From positions 1,054,001 to 1,118,000 of the forward strand of contig CAWKHA010000001.1 of the NCBI GenBank assembly GCA_963849365.1: 64,000 nucleotides of DNA. The letters run 5' to 3'. This DNA comes from CAVQCJ01 sp963849365. GTDB taxonomy: Bacteria > Actinomycetota > Actinomycetes > Prado026. Below, piece after piece: positions 30,836 through 39,212 of this stretch (position 1 is its first letter; the number at the start of each line of letters is the position of its first letter). The notes under the pieces were generated by a model. The model was given only the letters and a program-made list of their open reading frames with translations. It had not been told where the DNA came from and did no database searches. A program made the position numbers and the translations under genes.

Positions 30836-33800
30836 GTCACCACCTGCCGGCCGTCGTCGAACGCGGGGCACGCGCTCCGGAACGAGCAGACGTCGCAGTA
30901 CTGGTTCGGTGTCGGCGGGAACGACTCGGTGACCATCCGTCCCACTCCGCGCCGCAGCGCCTCCTCGACCCAGGTGAACCCGCTCGGTCCCACCTCGGGC
31001 GGTTCCTGGTGCTGGACCTTCGGCAGGCCGTCGCGGGTCCCGTGCTTGAGCTGCACCAGCTCGGCCCCGCCGGCGCCGCTGCCCTCGGTGACCGCGCCCT
31101 GCGCGACGACCAGCTGGTAGACCCCTAGCTGGACGTGCTCGGCGATCTGCCTGGCGGTGGGCGCGGTCTTGCTCGTCTTGAGGTCGACGACATGCACGCT
31201 GCCGCCGGCGTCGAGCTCGACCCGGTCCATCGACCCGCGAAGCACGACCGTGCGGCCGCCGACGCTGACCTCGACCTCGAACCGCTGCTCGGTGCCGACC
31301 AGCTCACGGCCCCGCTCGGACGCGTGCCAGGCCAGGAACCGCGCCAGCGCGTCCCGGGCGTTGGCCCGTTCCAGGGCCGACCGCCACGGCGCCTCGAACG
31401 CCAGCTGGTTCCAGACCGAGTCGACGAGTCCGACGAGGTGGTCGAGGTCGGCCGGGCTGGTCCCCCGGCCCACGTCGTGCGCGAGGGCGTGCACCACGGA
31501 GCCGAAGCCGAGCGCGGTCGTGCGCGGTCCCTCGGCGTGCACCTCGTGCTCGAGGAACCAGCGCAGCGGGCAGTCCTCGAGCGCGGCCAGCGAGGATCCG
31601 GACAGCCGCAGCGGGACTGACTCGGGGTACATCGGGGTGCCCGGGTCGGTCATCTCGTCGACGCCCCACCAGCGGGCCGGGTCGGCCGCCGGCACCAGCG
31701 GCCGCTCCCCGTCGAACTCGCCCGCGAGGCGGGCCAGGCGCTCGGCGGCTGCGCGGCGCAGGGCCGCCTCGGCGGCCGGGTCGGCGGCCACGGCGCGCAG
31801 CTCGGCCACCAGCGCCGGCAGCGTCAGCGCCCGGACCGGGCGGTCCCGCACCTCGCGGACCGGCACCCCCAGCTCGGACAGGAACCGGGAGGGCCGCACG
31901 CCGTCGTCCTCGGGCGAGTCGACGGCGGTCACGACGAGGCGCCGCCGGGCCCGGGTGATCGCGACGTAGAAGAGCCGCCGCTCGTCCGCGAGCCGCTCGG
32001 CGGCCGACAGCGGCTCGCTCGGCCCGTTCGACCCGAGCCGCTCCGGCTGCAGCAGGGAACCGCGGTGGCCCAGGTCCGGCCAGAGGTCCTCCTGCACGTC
32101 GACCGCGACGACGACGGACCACTCCAGGCCTTTGCTGCGGTGCGCGGTCAGGACCCGCACCCCCTCGCCGCGCACGCCCCGCTCGGCCAGGGTGTCCGCC
32201 GGGATCTGCTGCGCCTCGAGCTCGTCGAGGAACACCCCGACGCCGCGCCGCTCGGACCGTTCCGCGTCGCGGGCCGCGACATCGAAGAGAGCCACGATCA
32301 CGTCGAGGTCGCGGTCGGCCGCCCGGCCGGCCGGGCCCCCGCCGGCGGACGCCCGCTCGAGCCTGCGCGGCCACCCGGTGGCGACCCACAGCGTCCACAG
32401 CACCTCGTGCGCGCTGGCCCCGTCGGCGACGAGCCCGCGGGCCCGCCCGAGCAGGACGCCGAGCCGGCGAGCCTGGCCCGCCACGCGCTCCTGCGGGCTG
32501 CCCGGCGCACCGATCGTGACCAGCACCTCCGGCTGCCCGACGGCCTCACGGATCAGCTCGTCGCTCGGCCGCGGAAGCCGCCCGTACGGGTGCTCGGGCG
32601 CGACCGAGGCCAGCCGCTCCTCGTCGCGCAGGGCCCGGCCGAGCAGGCGCAGCCCGGTCGGGTCGACCCCACCGAGCGGGGACAGCAGCAGCGTGCGCAC
32701 GGCCTCCGCGGTCAGCGCCGCCGGGTCGACGGCGACGCGCAGCGCCAGCAGGAGTGGGGCCGCCGCGGCCTCGCGGGACAGCGGCAGCTCGTCGCCCGCG
32801 ACCTCCAGCGGGACGCCGGCGGCGCCGAGCACCCGGCGCACCGCCGGCACCGACCGCTGGCCGGACCGGACCAGGACCGCCATGTCCGCCCACGCCGTGC
32901 CCTGGTCGAGGTGCTCGCGGCGCAGCAGGTCGGCGACGGCTTCGAGCTGCGCGCCCAGCGAGGCGTACGTCAGCACCTCCACCGAACCGGGCGGGGTGGA
33001 CGGGTCGGCGGCCAGGTCCCGGTGCGCGCGCAGGTAGGGGGACATGCCGCCGCCGGCGACGGGCACCCGGCGGGCCACCTCGCGCGAGGCCCGCAGCAGC
33101 TGCGTCCCGGCACGCCGCGAGACGCCCAGCGTGAGCACCCGGGCGGGCCGGCCGGCGGCGGTCGCGAACCGGTTCGGGAACTCCAGCAGGCCGCGGACCT
33201 GGGCGCCGCGGAAGGCGTAGATGGACTGGTCCGGGTCACCGACCACCACCAGGTCGCGGCCGTCACCGGCGAGCGCGTGCAGCAGGGCCTCCTGCTGCGG
33301 GTCGGTGTCCTGGTACTCGTCGACCAGCACCAGGTCGTAGCGACCGCGCAGCACCTCACGGCCCTCGGGCGACGACGCGTACGCGACCGCGCGATGGACC
33401 AGCTCGCCGTAGTCCAGCAGCCCCCGGGCATCGATGACGTCGAGGTACTCGGCGAGGAACCGGGCCGCCGCGGACCAGTCCGGCCGGTCCGTCGTCGCGG
33501 CCGCGCCCGCGAGGTCCGTCGGCTCGAAACCGAGCGTGCGGGCCCGCGCGAGCAGCGCGCGGACCTCGTCGGCGAATCCCCGCGTGCCCAGCGCGACGCG
33601 CAGCTCGTCCGGCCACGGCACGGTGCCCTCGAGCAGGTCGCCGGCCAGCAGGTCGCGCACGACCACGTCCTGCTCCGGGCCGGACAGCAGCCGCAACGGC
33701 CGACCAAGATCCTCGGGCGCACGCGTGTCGCAGCAGACGGCGTACGCGAAGGCGTGGAACGTCCAGGCGCTCTGCGCCGCGACGGCCCGCCCGAGCCGAC

Positions 33801-34083
33801 CGGCGATCCGGTCGCGCAGCTCGGCGGCGGCGCGACGGGAGAACGTCAGCGCCAGGATCCGCTCGGGGTCGGCACCGGCGGCGACCCGGCCGGCCACCGC
33901 CTCGACCAGCGTCGTCGTCTTGCCCGTGCCCGGTCCGGCCAGGACCGCCAACGGCCCGTGCCCGGGGAGCGCGACCGCGTCGACCACGGCCTGCTGCGAC
34001 GCGTCCAGCGTCGGCGCCGCCACAACGGCAGGCGCGGTGCGCACCAGGCGGTACGCAGGGGCGGTCGCGGTCACGGCGGTCAT
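30832..34083 (-). CDS. adnA: AdnA: helicase-nuclease subunit with iron-sulfur-type cysteines
   Basis: A 1083-residue partner of AdnB. Walker A is LAGPGTGKTTTLVEAV, motif II VLVDEYQDTDPQQEALL, motif III VVGDPDQSIYAFRGAQ, and the late motif TAHRSKGLEWSVVVAVD. The C-terminal nuclease carries LRGSMDRVEL and HVVDLKTSKTA (Asp and Lys). A cysteine in LEDCPLRWFLEHEVH together with YCDVCSFRSACPAF gives the AddB/AdnA-type four-cysteine set for a [4Fe-4S] cluster. ATG start at 34083 with GGTGGG just upstream. It is the first gene of the adnAB operon. Confidence 0.92.
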   Translation of the reverse strand: MTAVTATAPAYRLVRTAPAVVAAPTLDASQQAVVDAVALPGHGPLAVLAGPGTGKTTTLVEAVAGRVAAGADPERILALTFSRRAAAELRDRIAGRLGRAVAAQSAWTFHAFAYAVCCDTRAPEDLGRPLRLLSGPEQDVVVRDLLAGDLLEGTVPWPDELRVALGTRGFADEVRALLARARTLGFEPTDLAGAAATTDRPDWSAAARFLAEYLDVIDARGLLDYGELVHRAVAYASSPEGREVLRGRYDLVLVDEYQDTDPQQEALLHALAGDGRDLVVVGDPDQSIYAFRGAQVRGLLEFPNRFATAAGRPARVLTLGVSRRAGTQLLRASREVARRVPVAGGGMSPYLRAHRDLAADPSTPPGSVEVLTYASLGAQLEAVADLLRREHLDQGTAWADMAVLVRSGQRSVPAVRRVLGAAGVPLEVAGDELPLSREAAAAPLLLALRVAVDPAALTAEAVRTLLLSPLGGVDPTGLRLLGRALRDEERLASVAPEHPYGRLPRPSDELIREAVGQPEVLVTIGAPGSPQERVAGQARRLGVLLGRARGLVADGASAHEVLWTLWVATGWPRRLERASAGGGPAGRAADRDLDVIVALFDVAARDAERSERRGVGVFLDELEAQQIPADTLAERGVRGEGVRVLTAHRSKGLEWSVVVAVDVQEDLWPDLGHRGSLLQPERLGSNGPSEPLSAAERLADERRLFYVAITRARRRLVVTAVDSPEDDGVRPSRFLSELGVPVREVRDRPVRALTLPALVAELRAVAADPAAEAALRRAAAERLARLAGEFDGERPLVPAADPARWWGVDEMTDPGTPMYPESVPLRLSGSSLAALEDCPLRWFLEHEVHAEGPRTTALGFGSVVHALAHDVGRGTSPADLDHLVGLVDSVWNQLAFEAPWRSALERANARDALARFLAWHASERGRELVGTEQRFEVEVSVGGRTVVLRGSMDRVELDAGGSVHVVDLKTSKTAPTARQIAEHVQLGVYQLVVAQGAVTEGSGAGGAELVQLKHGTRDGLPKVQHQEPPEVGPSGFTWVEEALRRGVGRMVTESFPPTPNQYCDVCSFRSACPAFDDGRQVVT

Positions 34084-34126
34084 CCCACCACGGCACGCGG
34101 ACACCGGGCCGCCCCGCTCCGCGAGG

Positions 34127-34450
34127 TCAGCGGCCAGGCCGCCAGCGCGCGCCCGCCATGTCCACCCTTGTCCCGCCGGCCCGCAACGGCACCCCCTCTG
34201 CGCGCAGGCGGCGCAGGGCCTCCCGTTCGTGCCCGGTCGCCGGCTCGCCGCTGGCCCGGACCACCCGCCACCACGGCACGCCGCCGCCCCACAGCGCCAT
34301 CACCCGGCCGACCTGGCGCGGCCCGCCGCCGGCGGCGAGCAGCTCGGCGACGTCGCCGTAGGCCAGCACCCGGCCGGGTGGGATCCGCTCCACCAGGTCG
34401 AGAACCTGCTCGGCGTAGCTGTCGGGGTCGGCGGGTTGCACGCGGGGCAT
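34127..34450 (-). CDS. MGMT-family alkyltransferase-like protein (ATL)
   Basis: A 107-residue protein similar to the DNA-binding domain of O6-alkylguanine-DNA alkyltransferase (Rv3204-like). The helix-turn-helix region is VLAYGDVAELLAAGGGPRQV and the family GRVMALW follows. The active-site PCHR is replaced by PWWRVV, so there is no acceptor cysteine; it should bind and flag O6-alkylguanine for excision repair and not repair it directly. The ATG at 34450 is chosen by homology. It is divergent from the large membrane protein gene and adjacent to adnA. Confidence 0.88.
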   Translation of the reverse strand: MPRVQPADPDSYAEQVLDLVERIPPGRVLAYGDVAELLAAGGGPRQVGRVMALWGGGVPWWRVVRASGEPATGHEREALRRLRAEGVPLRAGGTRVDMAGARWRPGR

Positions 34451-34491
34451 CTTCCCAGCCACCCCGCAGCCCGGGTGCGAGGATCGGCCCC

Positions 34492-36915
34492 GTGAGCGCG
34501 GACACACTGGAGACGACCAGCCAGCGCGGCGTGGTCGTCTCCGAGCCCCGGCTCCCGCTGCGGGCCCGCCGGCCCTCCGACCTGGCCAGGCTGGCCGGCA
34601 GCCTGCTGCTGCTCGCCCTCCCGATCGTGTTCGGCAGCGTCGCCGTGAGCACGTCGATCGGGCTGGAGCAGGACCTGACCCGCTCGTTCGACTCGATCCA
34701 GGGCTTCACGCATCTGGTCCTGCTGCTGGGCACCTGGGCGGCCGGCTTCGGCACGCTGGCCGTCCCGGTCGGGCTGGGCATCGACCTGCTGATCCGGCGC
34801 CGGCCCTGGCAGCTGCTGGACGCGCTCATCGCCGCGACCGTCGCGATCGGGGTCTGCTGGTTGCTGGGCTGGTGGATCGTGCACCAGCAGCCGGGGCGGA
34901 TCCTCGAGGCGCTCACCAAGGTGGTGGGCGGCGAGCGCACCCAGCCGATCCAGGGGCTGCTCGCGGCGATCGTCGCCTTCCTCACCCTGGCGGGTCTGTC
35001 GGGGCGCCGGTTCTGGCGACCCGCCGCGGTCGTCTCGATCGGCGCCGTCTCGCTGTTCGGGTTCCTGTCCGGCAGCGTCACCGCGCTGTCGACGATCGTG
35101 TCGCTGTTGCTCGGGTGGTCCATCGGCCTGGCGGTCCGGTACGCCCTGGGGGCCGCGAGCACCCGGCCGTCCGGGGCCGAGGTCGCCGACGCGCTGATCG
35201 CGGCCAACACTCCGGTGGTCCATCTCGAGCGGATCGTCGAGGCCTCGATCGAGCCGCGCCGGTACCTGGGCGAGCTCGGCCACCCGGGGTCCGGGGACCT
35301 CGTCCGCGTCGAGGTGCTGGACCGCGACACCTACGGCTCGGCGCTGGCGTACCGGATGTGGCGGCGGCTGCGCGTGCGCGGCCCGGCGACCCGGCGGACC
35401 TTCCTGACCGTCCGCTCGGCGGTCGACCACACCGCGCTGATGGTGCTCGCCGCGCGCGAGGCCGGGGCGCACGCTCCGCCGCTGCTGGCGGTGACCGAGG
35501 TCGGCCCGTACGCGGCGCTCATCGCGTTCGGGAACCTGCCGGGGCACACGCTGAAGGATGCCGTCGAGCACCACGACCCGATCGACGACGAGCAGCTGCG
35601 CTCGTTCTGGCGCGAGCTCGAGCACCTGCAGAACCGCAAGGTCGTGCACCGCGCGCTCACCGCCGAGAACCTGCTGATCAGCGACGACGGCCGGTCCGCC
35701 CTGCTCGGCCTCGGGGGTGGCGAGATCGCGGCGTCCGACCTGGCGATGCGGCTGGACACGGTCCAGCTGCTGGTGACGCTGGCTCTGGCCACCGACCCCG
35801 AGCGGTCCGTGCGCACCGCGGTCGAGGTGATCGGACCGAACCCCATCGTGGACTCGCTCCCGCTGCTGCAGCGGATCGCGCTCTCCCGCGAGACGCGTCG
35901 CCAGCTGAAGACCCGCAAGGGACTGCTGCACGACCTGCGCACGCACATCATCGAGGTGACCCCGGCGGACCCGGACGTCGAGGAGATCAAGCTCGAGCGG
36001 CTCTCCGGCCGGACGCTGGTCGCCATCATCGGCGGGTCCGTCGCGGCCTACGTCATCGCCACCCAGTTCACCCAGGTCAACTTCGGCAGCCTCGCGCACC
36101 TGGACTGGCGCTGGGCCGGCGTGGCCATGATCTGCTCGTGCCTGACCTACCTGGCGGCCGGGATGACGTGCGCGGGCTTCGTCACCGCGCGGATCAGCCT
36201 GTGGCGGGCGACGCTCACGCAGTACGCGGTGGGCTTCTCCGGCCTGCTGGCGCCGACGGCGGTCGGGACAGTGGCGCTCAACGTACGGTTCCTGGAGCGT
36301 TCCGGGGTGGACCCGGCGGTGGCTGTGAGCAGCGTCGGGCTGGTGCAGCTCATCATGTTCATCGGCCACATCGTGCTGATCGTGCTGTTCGGCGTGCTCG
36401 CCGGGACCGGTGCCGAGCCTTCGTTCACACCACCGCTGGGCGCGGTCATCGCGGTGCTGATCATGTTCATCATCGCGCTGGTCGGGCTGTCCTTGCCGGT
36501 GGGGCGCCGGGTGCTGCAGGCCCGGGTCCGCCCGCTTGTCCGGCGCGTCGTGCCGCAGCTGGTCGCGGTGTTCCAGCGGCCGAAGAAGCTGCTGATGGGG
36601 CTGGGCGGAGCGCTGCTGCTGAACCTGGCGTACATCGAGGCTCTGGACGCATCCATGCGGGCGTTCGGCTACTCGCTCAGCTTCGCCGCGGTGGCCGTCG
36701 TCTACCTCGCCGGGTCGGTCGTGGGCGCCGCGGTGCCGACGCCCGGTGGCCTGGGCGGCATCGAGCTGGCGATGGCCTCCGGCCTGACCGCTGCCGGGCT
36801 GCCGGCGGGCGTCGCCGTGTCGGCCGTGCTGCTGTACCGGATCGCGACGTTCTGGATCCCGATCCCCATCGGCTGGGTCTCGCTGACGTGGCTGCAGAAG
36901 GTGGGCTCTCTCTAG
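34492..36915 (+). CDS. Flippase-like (UPF0104/LPG synthase TM) membrane protein with central pseudokinase domain
   Basis: An 807-residue, three-part membrane protein. Residues about 30-215 hold six hydrophobic segments. Residues about 235-480 read as an aminoglycoside/protein-kinase-like domain in which the catalytic loop is VVHRALTAENLLIS (the usual HRD Asp is Ala) and the DFG position reads LGLGGGE, so phosphotransfer is unlikely. Residues about 500-807 carry about eight helices with the UPF0104 signature PTPGGLGGIELAMASGLTAAG near the C-terminus, as in MprF-type lipid flippases and dolichyl-phosphate-like transferases. GTG start at 34492. It is divergent from the ATL gene, 41 bases away. 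The substrate, probably a lipid, is unknown. Confidence 0.85.
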   Translation: MSADTLETTSQRGVVVSEPRLPLRARRPSDLARLAGSLLLLALPIVFGSVAVSTSIGLEQDLTRSFDSIQGFTHLVLLLGTWAAGFGTLAVPVGLGIDLLIRRRPWQLLDALIAATVAIGVCWLLGWWIVHQQPGRILEALTKVVGGERTQPIQGLLAAIVAFLTLAGLSGRRFWRPAAVVSIGAVSLFGFLSGSVTALSTIVSLLLGWSIGLAVRYALGAASTRPSGAEVADALIAANTPVVHLERIVEASIEPRRYLGELGHPGSGDLVRVEVLDRDTYGSALAYRMWRRLRVRGPATRRTFLTVRSAVDHTALMVLAAREAGAHAPPLLAVTEVGPYAALIAFGNLPGHTLKDAVEHHDPIDDEQLRSFWRELEHLQNRKVVHRALTAENLLISDDGRSALLGLGGGEIAASDLAMRLDTVQLLVTLALATDPERSVRTAVEVIGPNPIVDSLPLLQRIALSRETRRQLKTRKGLLHDLRTHIIEVTPADPDVEEIKLERLSGRTLVAIIGGSVAAYVIATQFTQVNFGSLAHLDWRWAGVAMICSCLTYLAAGMTCAGFVTARISLWRATLTQYAVGFSGLLAPTAVGTVALNVRFLERSGVDPAVAVSSVGLVQLIMFIGHIVLIVLFGVLAGTGAEPSFTPPLGAVIAVLIMFIIALVGLSLPVGRRVLQARVRPLVRRVVPQLVAVFQRPKKLLMGLGGALLLNLAYIEALDASMRAFGYSLSFAAVAVVYLAGSVVGAAVPTPGGLGGIELAMASGLTAAGLPAGVAVSAVLLYRIATFWIPIPIGWVSLTWLQKVGSL

Positions 36916-36939
36916 CAGCGCGGACGCCGAGCGGCGCGA

Positions 36940-38127
36940 TCAGTACGAGGGCTTGTCCGGCTCGATCTGGCTGACCCACGCGGAGATCCCGCCGCCGACG
37001 TGCACGGAGTTCGCGAAGCCGGCGCCCTTGAGCACCGCGAGCACCTCGGCCGACCGCATGCCGGTCTTGCAGCTCACGACGATCTGCCGGTCCTGCGGCA
37101 TCCGCTCCAGCGCCGCCCCGTTCAGGAACTCGTTCTTCGGGATCAGCACCGAGCCGTCGATCGACACGATCTCGTACTCGTTCGGCTCGCGGACGTCGAC
37201 GAGCAGGAAGTCCTGGCCCGCGTCGAGCATTCCCTTGAGGTCGCGCACCGAGATGGTCGAGTCGCGCGCGGCGTCGGCCGCCTCCGGCGAGATCGTCCCG
37301 CAGAACGCCTCGTAGTCGATGAGCTCGGTGACGGTCGGGTTCTTGCCGCACACCGCGCACTCGGGGTCCTTGCGGACCTTCACCGTGCGGTACGCCATCT
37401 CCAGTGCGTCGTAGACCATCAGCCGGCCGACCAGCGGCTCGCCGATCCCGGCCAGCAGCTTGATCGCCTCGGTCACCTGGATGGACCCGATGGACGCGCA
37501 CAGCACGCCCAGGACGCCGCCCTCGGCGCACGAGGGCACCATGCCGGGCGGCGGCGGCTCGGGGTACAGGCAGCGGTAGCACGGCCCGTGCTCGGCCCAG
37601 AACACCGACGCCTGGCCGTCGAAGCGGTAGATCGAGCCCCAGACGTACGGCTTGCCGAGCAGCACGCAGGCGTCGTTGACGAGGTAGCGGGTCGCGAAGT
37701 TGTCGGTGCCGTCCACGATCAGGTCGTACTGCGCGAAGATCTCCATCACGTTGGAGGAGTCCAGCCGGACCTCGTGCAGCACGACCTCGGTGTACGGGTT
37801 GATCTCCTCGACCGCGTCGCGCGCGCTCTCGGCCTTGGACCGCCCGACGTCGCTCTGCCCGTGGATGATCTGCCGCTGCAGGTTGGACTCGTCGACCGTG
37901 TCGAACTCGACGATCCCCAGCGTCCCGACCCCGGCCGCGGCCAGGTACATCAGGGCCGGCGAGCCGAGCCCGCCGGCACCGACGCACAGCACGCGGGCGT
38001 TCTTGAGCCGCTTCTGCCCGGACATCCCGACGTCGGGGATGATCAGGTGGCGGCTGTAGCGGCGGACCTCGTCGACGGTCAGAGCCTCGGCCGGCTCGAC
38101 CAGCGGCGGCAGTGTCCTGGATGACAC
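36940..38127 (-). CDS. moeZ: Adenylyltransferase/sulfurtransferase MoeZ
   Basis: A 395-residue MoeB-like E1 domain fused to a rhodanese domain. The nucleotide site is VLCVGAGGLGSPALMYLAAA (about residue 45); zinc ligands are CYRCLYP and CAVCGKNP; the adenylation-site arginine is in ESNLQRQIIHG. The C-terminal rhodanese domain has the persulfide cysteine in VVSCKTGMRSAEV. MoeZ adenylates and sulfurates ubiquitin-like sulfur carriers (MoaD, CysO, ThiS) for molybdopterin, cysteine or thiamine synthesis. The GTG at 38127 follows GAGGAG at 6-base spacing. It is convergent with the flippase-like gene and divergent from the amidotransferase gene. Confidence 0.93.
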   Translation of the reverse strand: MSSRTLPPLVEPAEALTVDEVRRYSRHLIIPDVGMSGQKRLKNARVLCVGAGGLGSPALMYLAAAGVGTLGIVEFDTVDESNLQRQIIHGQSDVGRSKAESARDAVEEINPYTEVVLHEVRLDSSNVMEIFAQYDLIVDGTDNFATRYLVNDACVLLGKPYVWGSIYRFDGQASVFWAEHGPCYRCLYPEPPPPGMVPSCAEGGVLGVLCASIGSIQVTEAIKLLAGIGEPLVGRLMVYDALEMAYRTVKVRKDPECAVCGKNPTVTELIDYEAFCGTISPEAADAARDSTISVRDLKGMLDAGQDFLLVDVREPNEYEIVSIDGSVLIPKNEFLNGAALERMPQDRQIVVSCKTGMRSAEVLAVLKGAGFANSVHVGGGISAWVSQIEPDKPSY

Positions 38128-38213
38128 AGGTACTCCTCGGTTGTGCGGCTTGTGCAGGCGCAACGTTGCCACGCCGACCCCGATTCCCCGCAGCCGGGCG
38201 GCAGAATGGCCAC

Positions 38214-38921
38214 ATGGCCGCACACCGCCCCCTGATCGGGATCACGTCGTACGTCGAGCAGGCGCGCTGGGGCGTCTGGGACATGGCGGCGGCACTGGTC
38301 CCCTACAGCTACGTCCGCCACGTGGAGGCCGCCGGCGGGCGCGCGATCATCGTCCCGCCGTCGACCGCCGACCCGGCCGAGGTGCTCCGGGTCCTGGACG
38401 GGCTGGTGCTGGCGGGCGGCGCGGACATCGACCCGGACCGCTACGGCGAGGCCGCGCACGAGCAGACCGCGGGCCTGCGCCCGGACCGCGACGAGGGCGA
38501 GCTGGTGCTGCTGGACGCGGCCCTGGCCGAGGACCTCCCGCTGCTGGGCATCTGCCGCGGCATGCAGCTGATGGCGGTGCACGCCGGCGGCAAGCTCAGC
38601 CAGCACCTGCCCGAGGACGTCGGGCACGAGGGCCACCGCCCCTCTCCCGGGGTGTTCGGGGAGCACGGCGTCCGGCTCGCGCCGGACTCGACGGCCGGCC
38701 GGATCCTGGGCGAGCACGTGGACGTGCGCTCGTACCACCACCAGGGCGTGGCGGACGCCGGGACGCTGACCGTCACGGGGTGGGCCGACGACCGGACCGT
38801 CGAGGCGGTCGAGGACCCCGGCCACCGGTTCGCCCTCGGCGTGCTGTGGCACCCCGAGGCGGGCGACGACCCGAGGCTGTTCGACGCCCTGGTGCTCGCG
38901 GCCGGCGACTCGCGGGGCTGA
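38214..38921 (+). CDS. Class I amidotransferase, gamma-glutamyl-GABA hydrolase-like (PuuD family)
   Basis: A 235-residue peptidase C26-type amidotransferase. The nucleophile is LLGICRGMQLM, the catalytic His/Glu pair is LGVLWHPEAGDD, and LVLAGGADIDPDRYG is the N-terminal family signature. PuuD-type enzymes release free GABA or other amino acids from gamma-glutamyl intermediates in polyamine breakdown. The glutamine-synthetase-like, aldehyde dehydrogenase and SDR genes at 43.5-47.0 kb could make such intermediates, so this may be the last step of the same pathway. ATG start at 38214. Confidence 0.88.
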   Translation: MAAHRPLIGITSYVEQARWGVWDMAAALVPYSYVRHVEAAGGRAIIVPPSTADPAEVLRVLDGLVLAGGADIDPDRYGEAAHEQTAGLRPDRDEGELVLLDAALAEDLPLLGICRGMQLMAVHAGGKLSQHLPEDVGHEGHRPSPGVFGEHGVRLAPDSTAGRILGEHVDVRSYHHQGVADAGTLTVTGWADDRTVEAVEDPGHRFALGVLWHPEAGDDPRLFDALVLAAGDSRG

Positions 38922-38937
38922 GGACGAGGATAAGGAA

Positions 38938-38964
38938 AAGGCCCCATGCGGCCCCCCGGGCCTT
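38938..38964 (+). terminator. Weak hairpin terminator after the amidotransferase gene
   Basis: Arms AAGGCCC (38938-38944) and GGGCCTT (38958-38964) flank a 13-base loop, 17 bases after the stop. There is only a short T-run. Confidence 0.4.
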
Positions 38965-39002
38965 AGCGCGAGCGTCTTCTTCGTGAGCAACGAGGAGGAC
39001 CC

Positions 39003-39188
39003 ATGTACCCGGACCTGACCCACGCCGTCGCGTTCGAGCGGACCGGCGACGACATCTACCGAGCGGCCATGCACCGGCGCAGCCGGCAGGCGCGCGCCGC
39101 GTCCGAGAGCGCCACACCCGAGCCGGCTCGTCGCACCGTCCGCGTACCGTGGCTGCGTCGTCGCTCGTCGCGCCCGGCCCGGGCCTGA
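39003..39188 (+). CDS. Small basic protein of unknown function
   Basis: A 61-residue protein. The ATG at 39003 is preceded by GAGGAGG at ideal spacing, which argues that it is translated. The N-terminus MYPDLTHAVAFERTGDDIYR is neutral to acidic, and the rest is Arg-rich and probably disordered. It lies directly upstream of the LuxR regulator (24 bases). I recognise no family. Confidence 0.55.
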   Translation: MYPDLTHAVAFERTGDDIYRAAMHRRSRQARAASESATPEPARRTVRVPWLRRRSSRPARA

Positions 39189-39212
39189 CGCACCGTGAAC
39201 GGAGGGGACCCG

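Noticed and set aside
32065..34491. A very long plus-strand open frame running into the flippase-like gene
   Set aside because: It is antisense to adnA and shows the His/Arg/Gly-rich composition of a high-GC shadow frame. The real gene starts at 34492.
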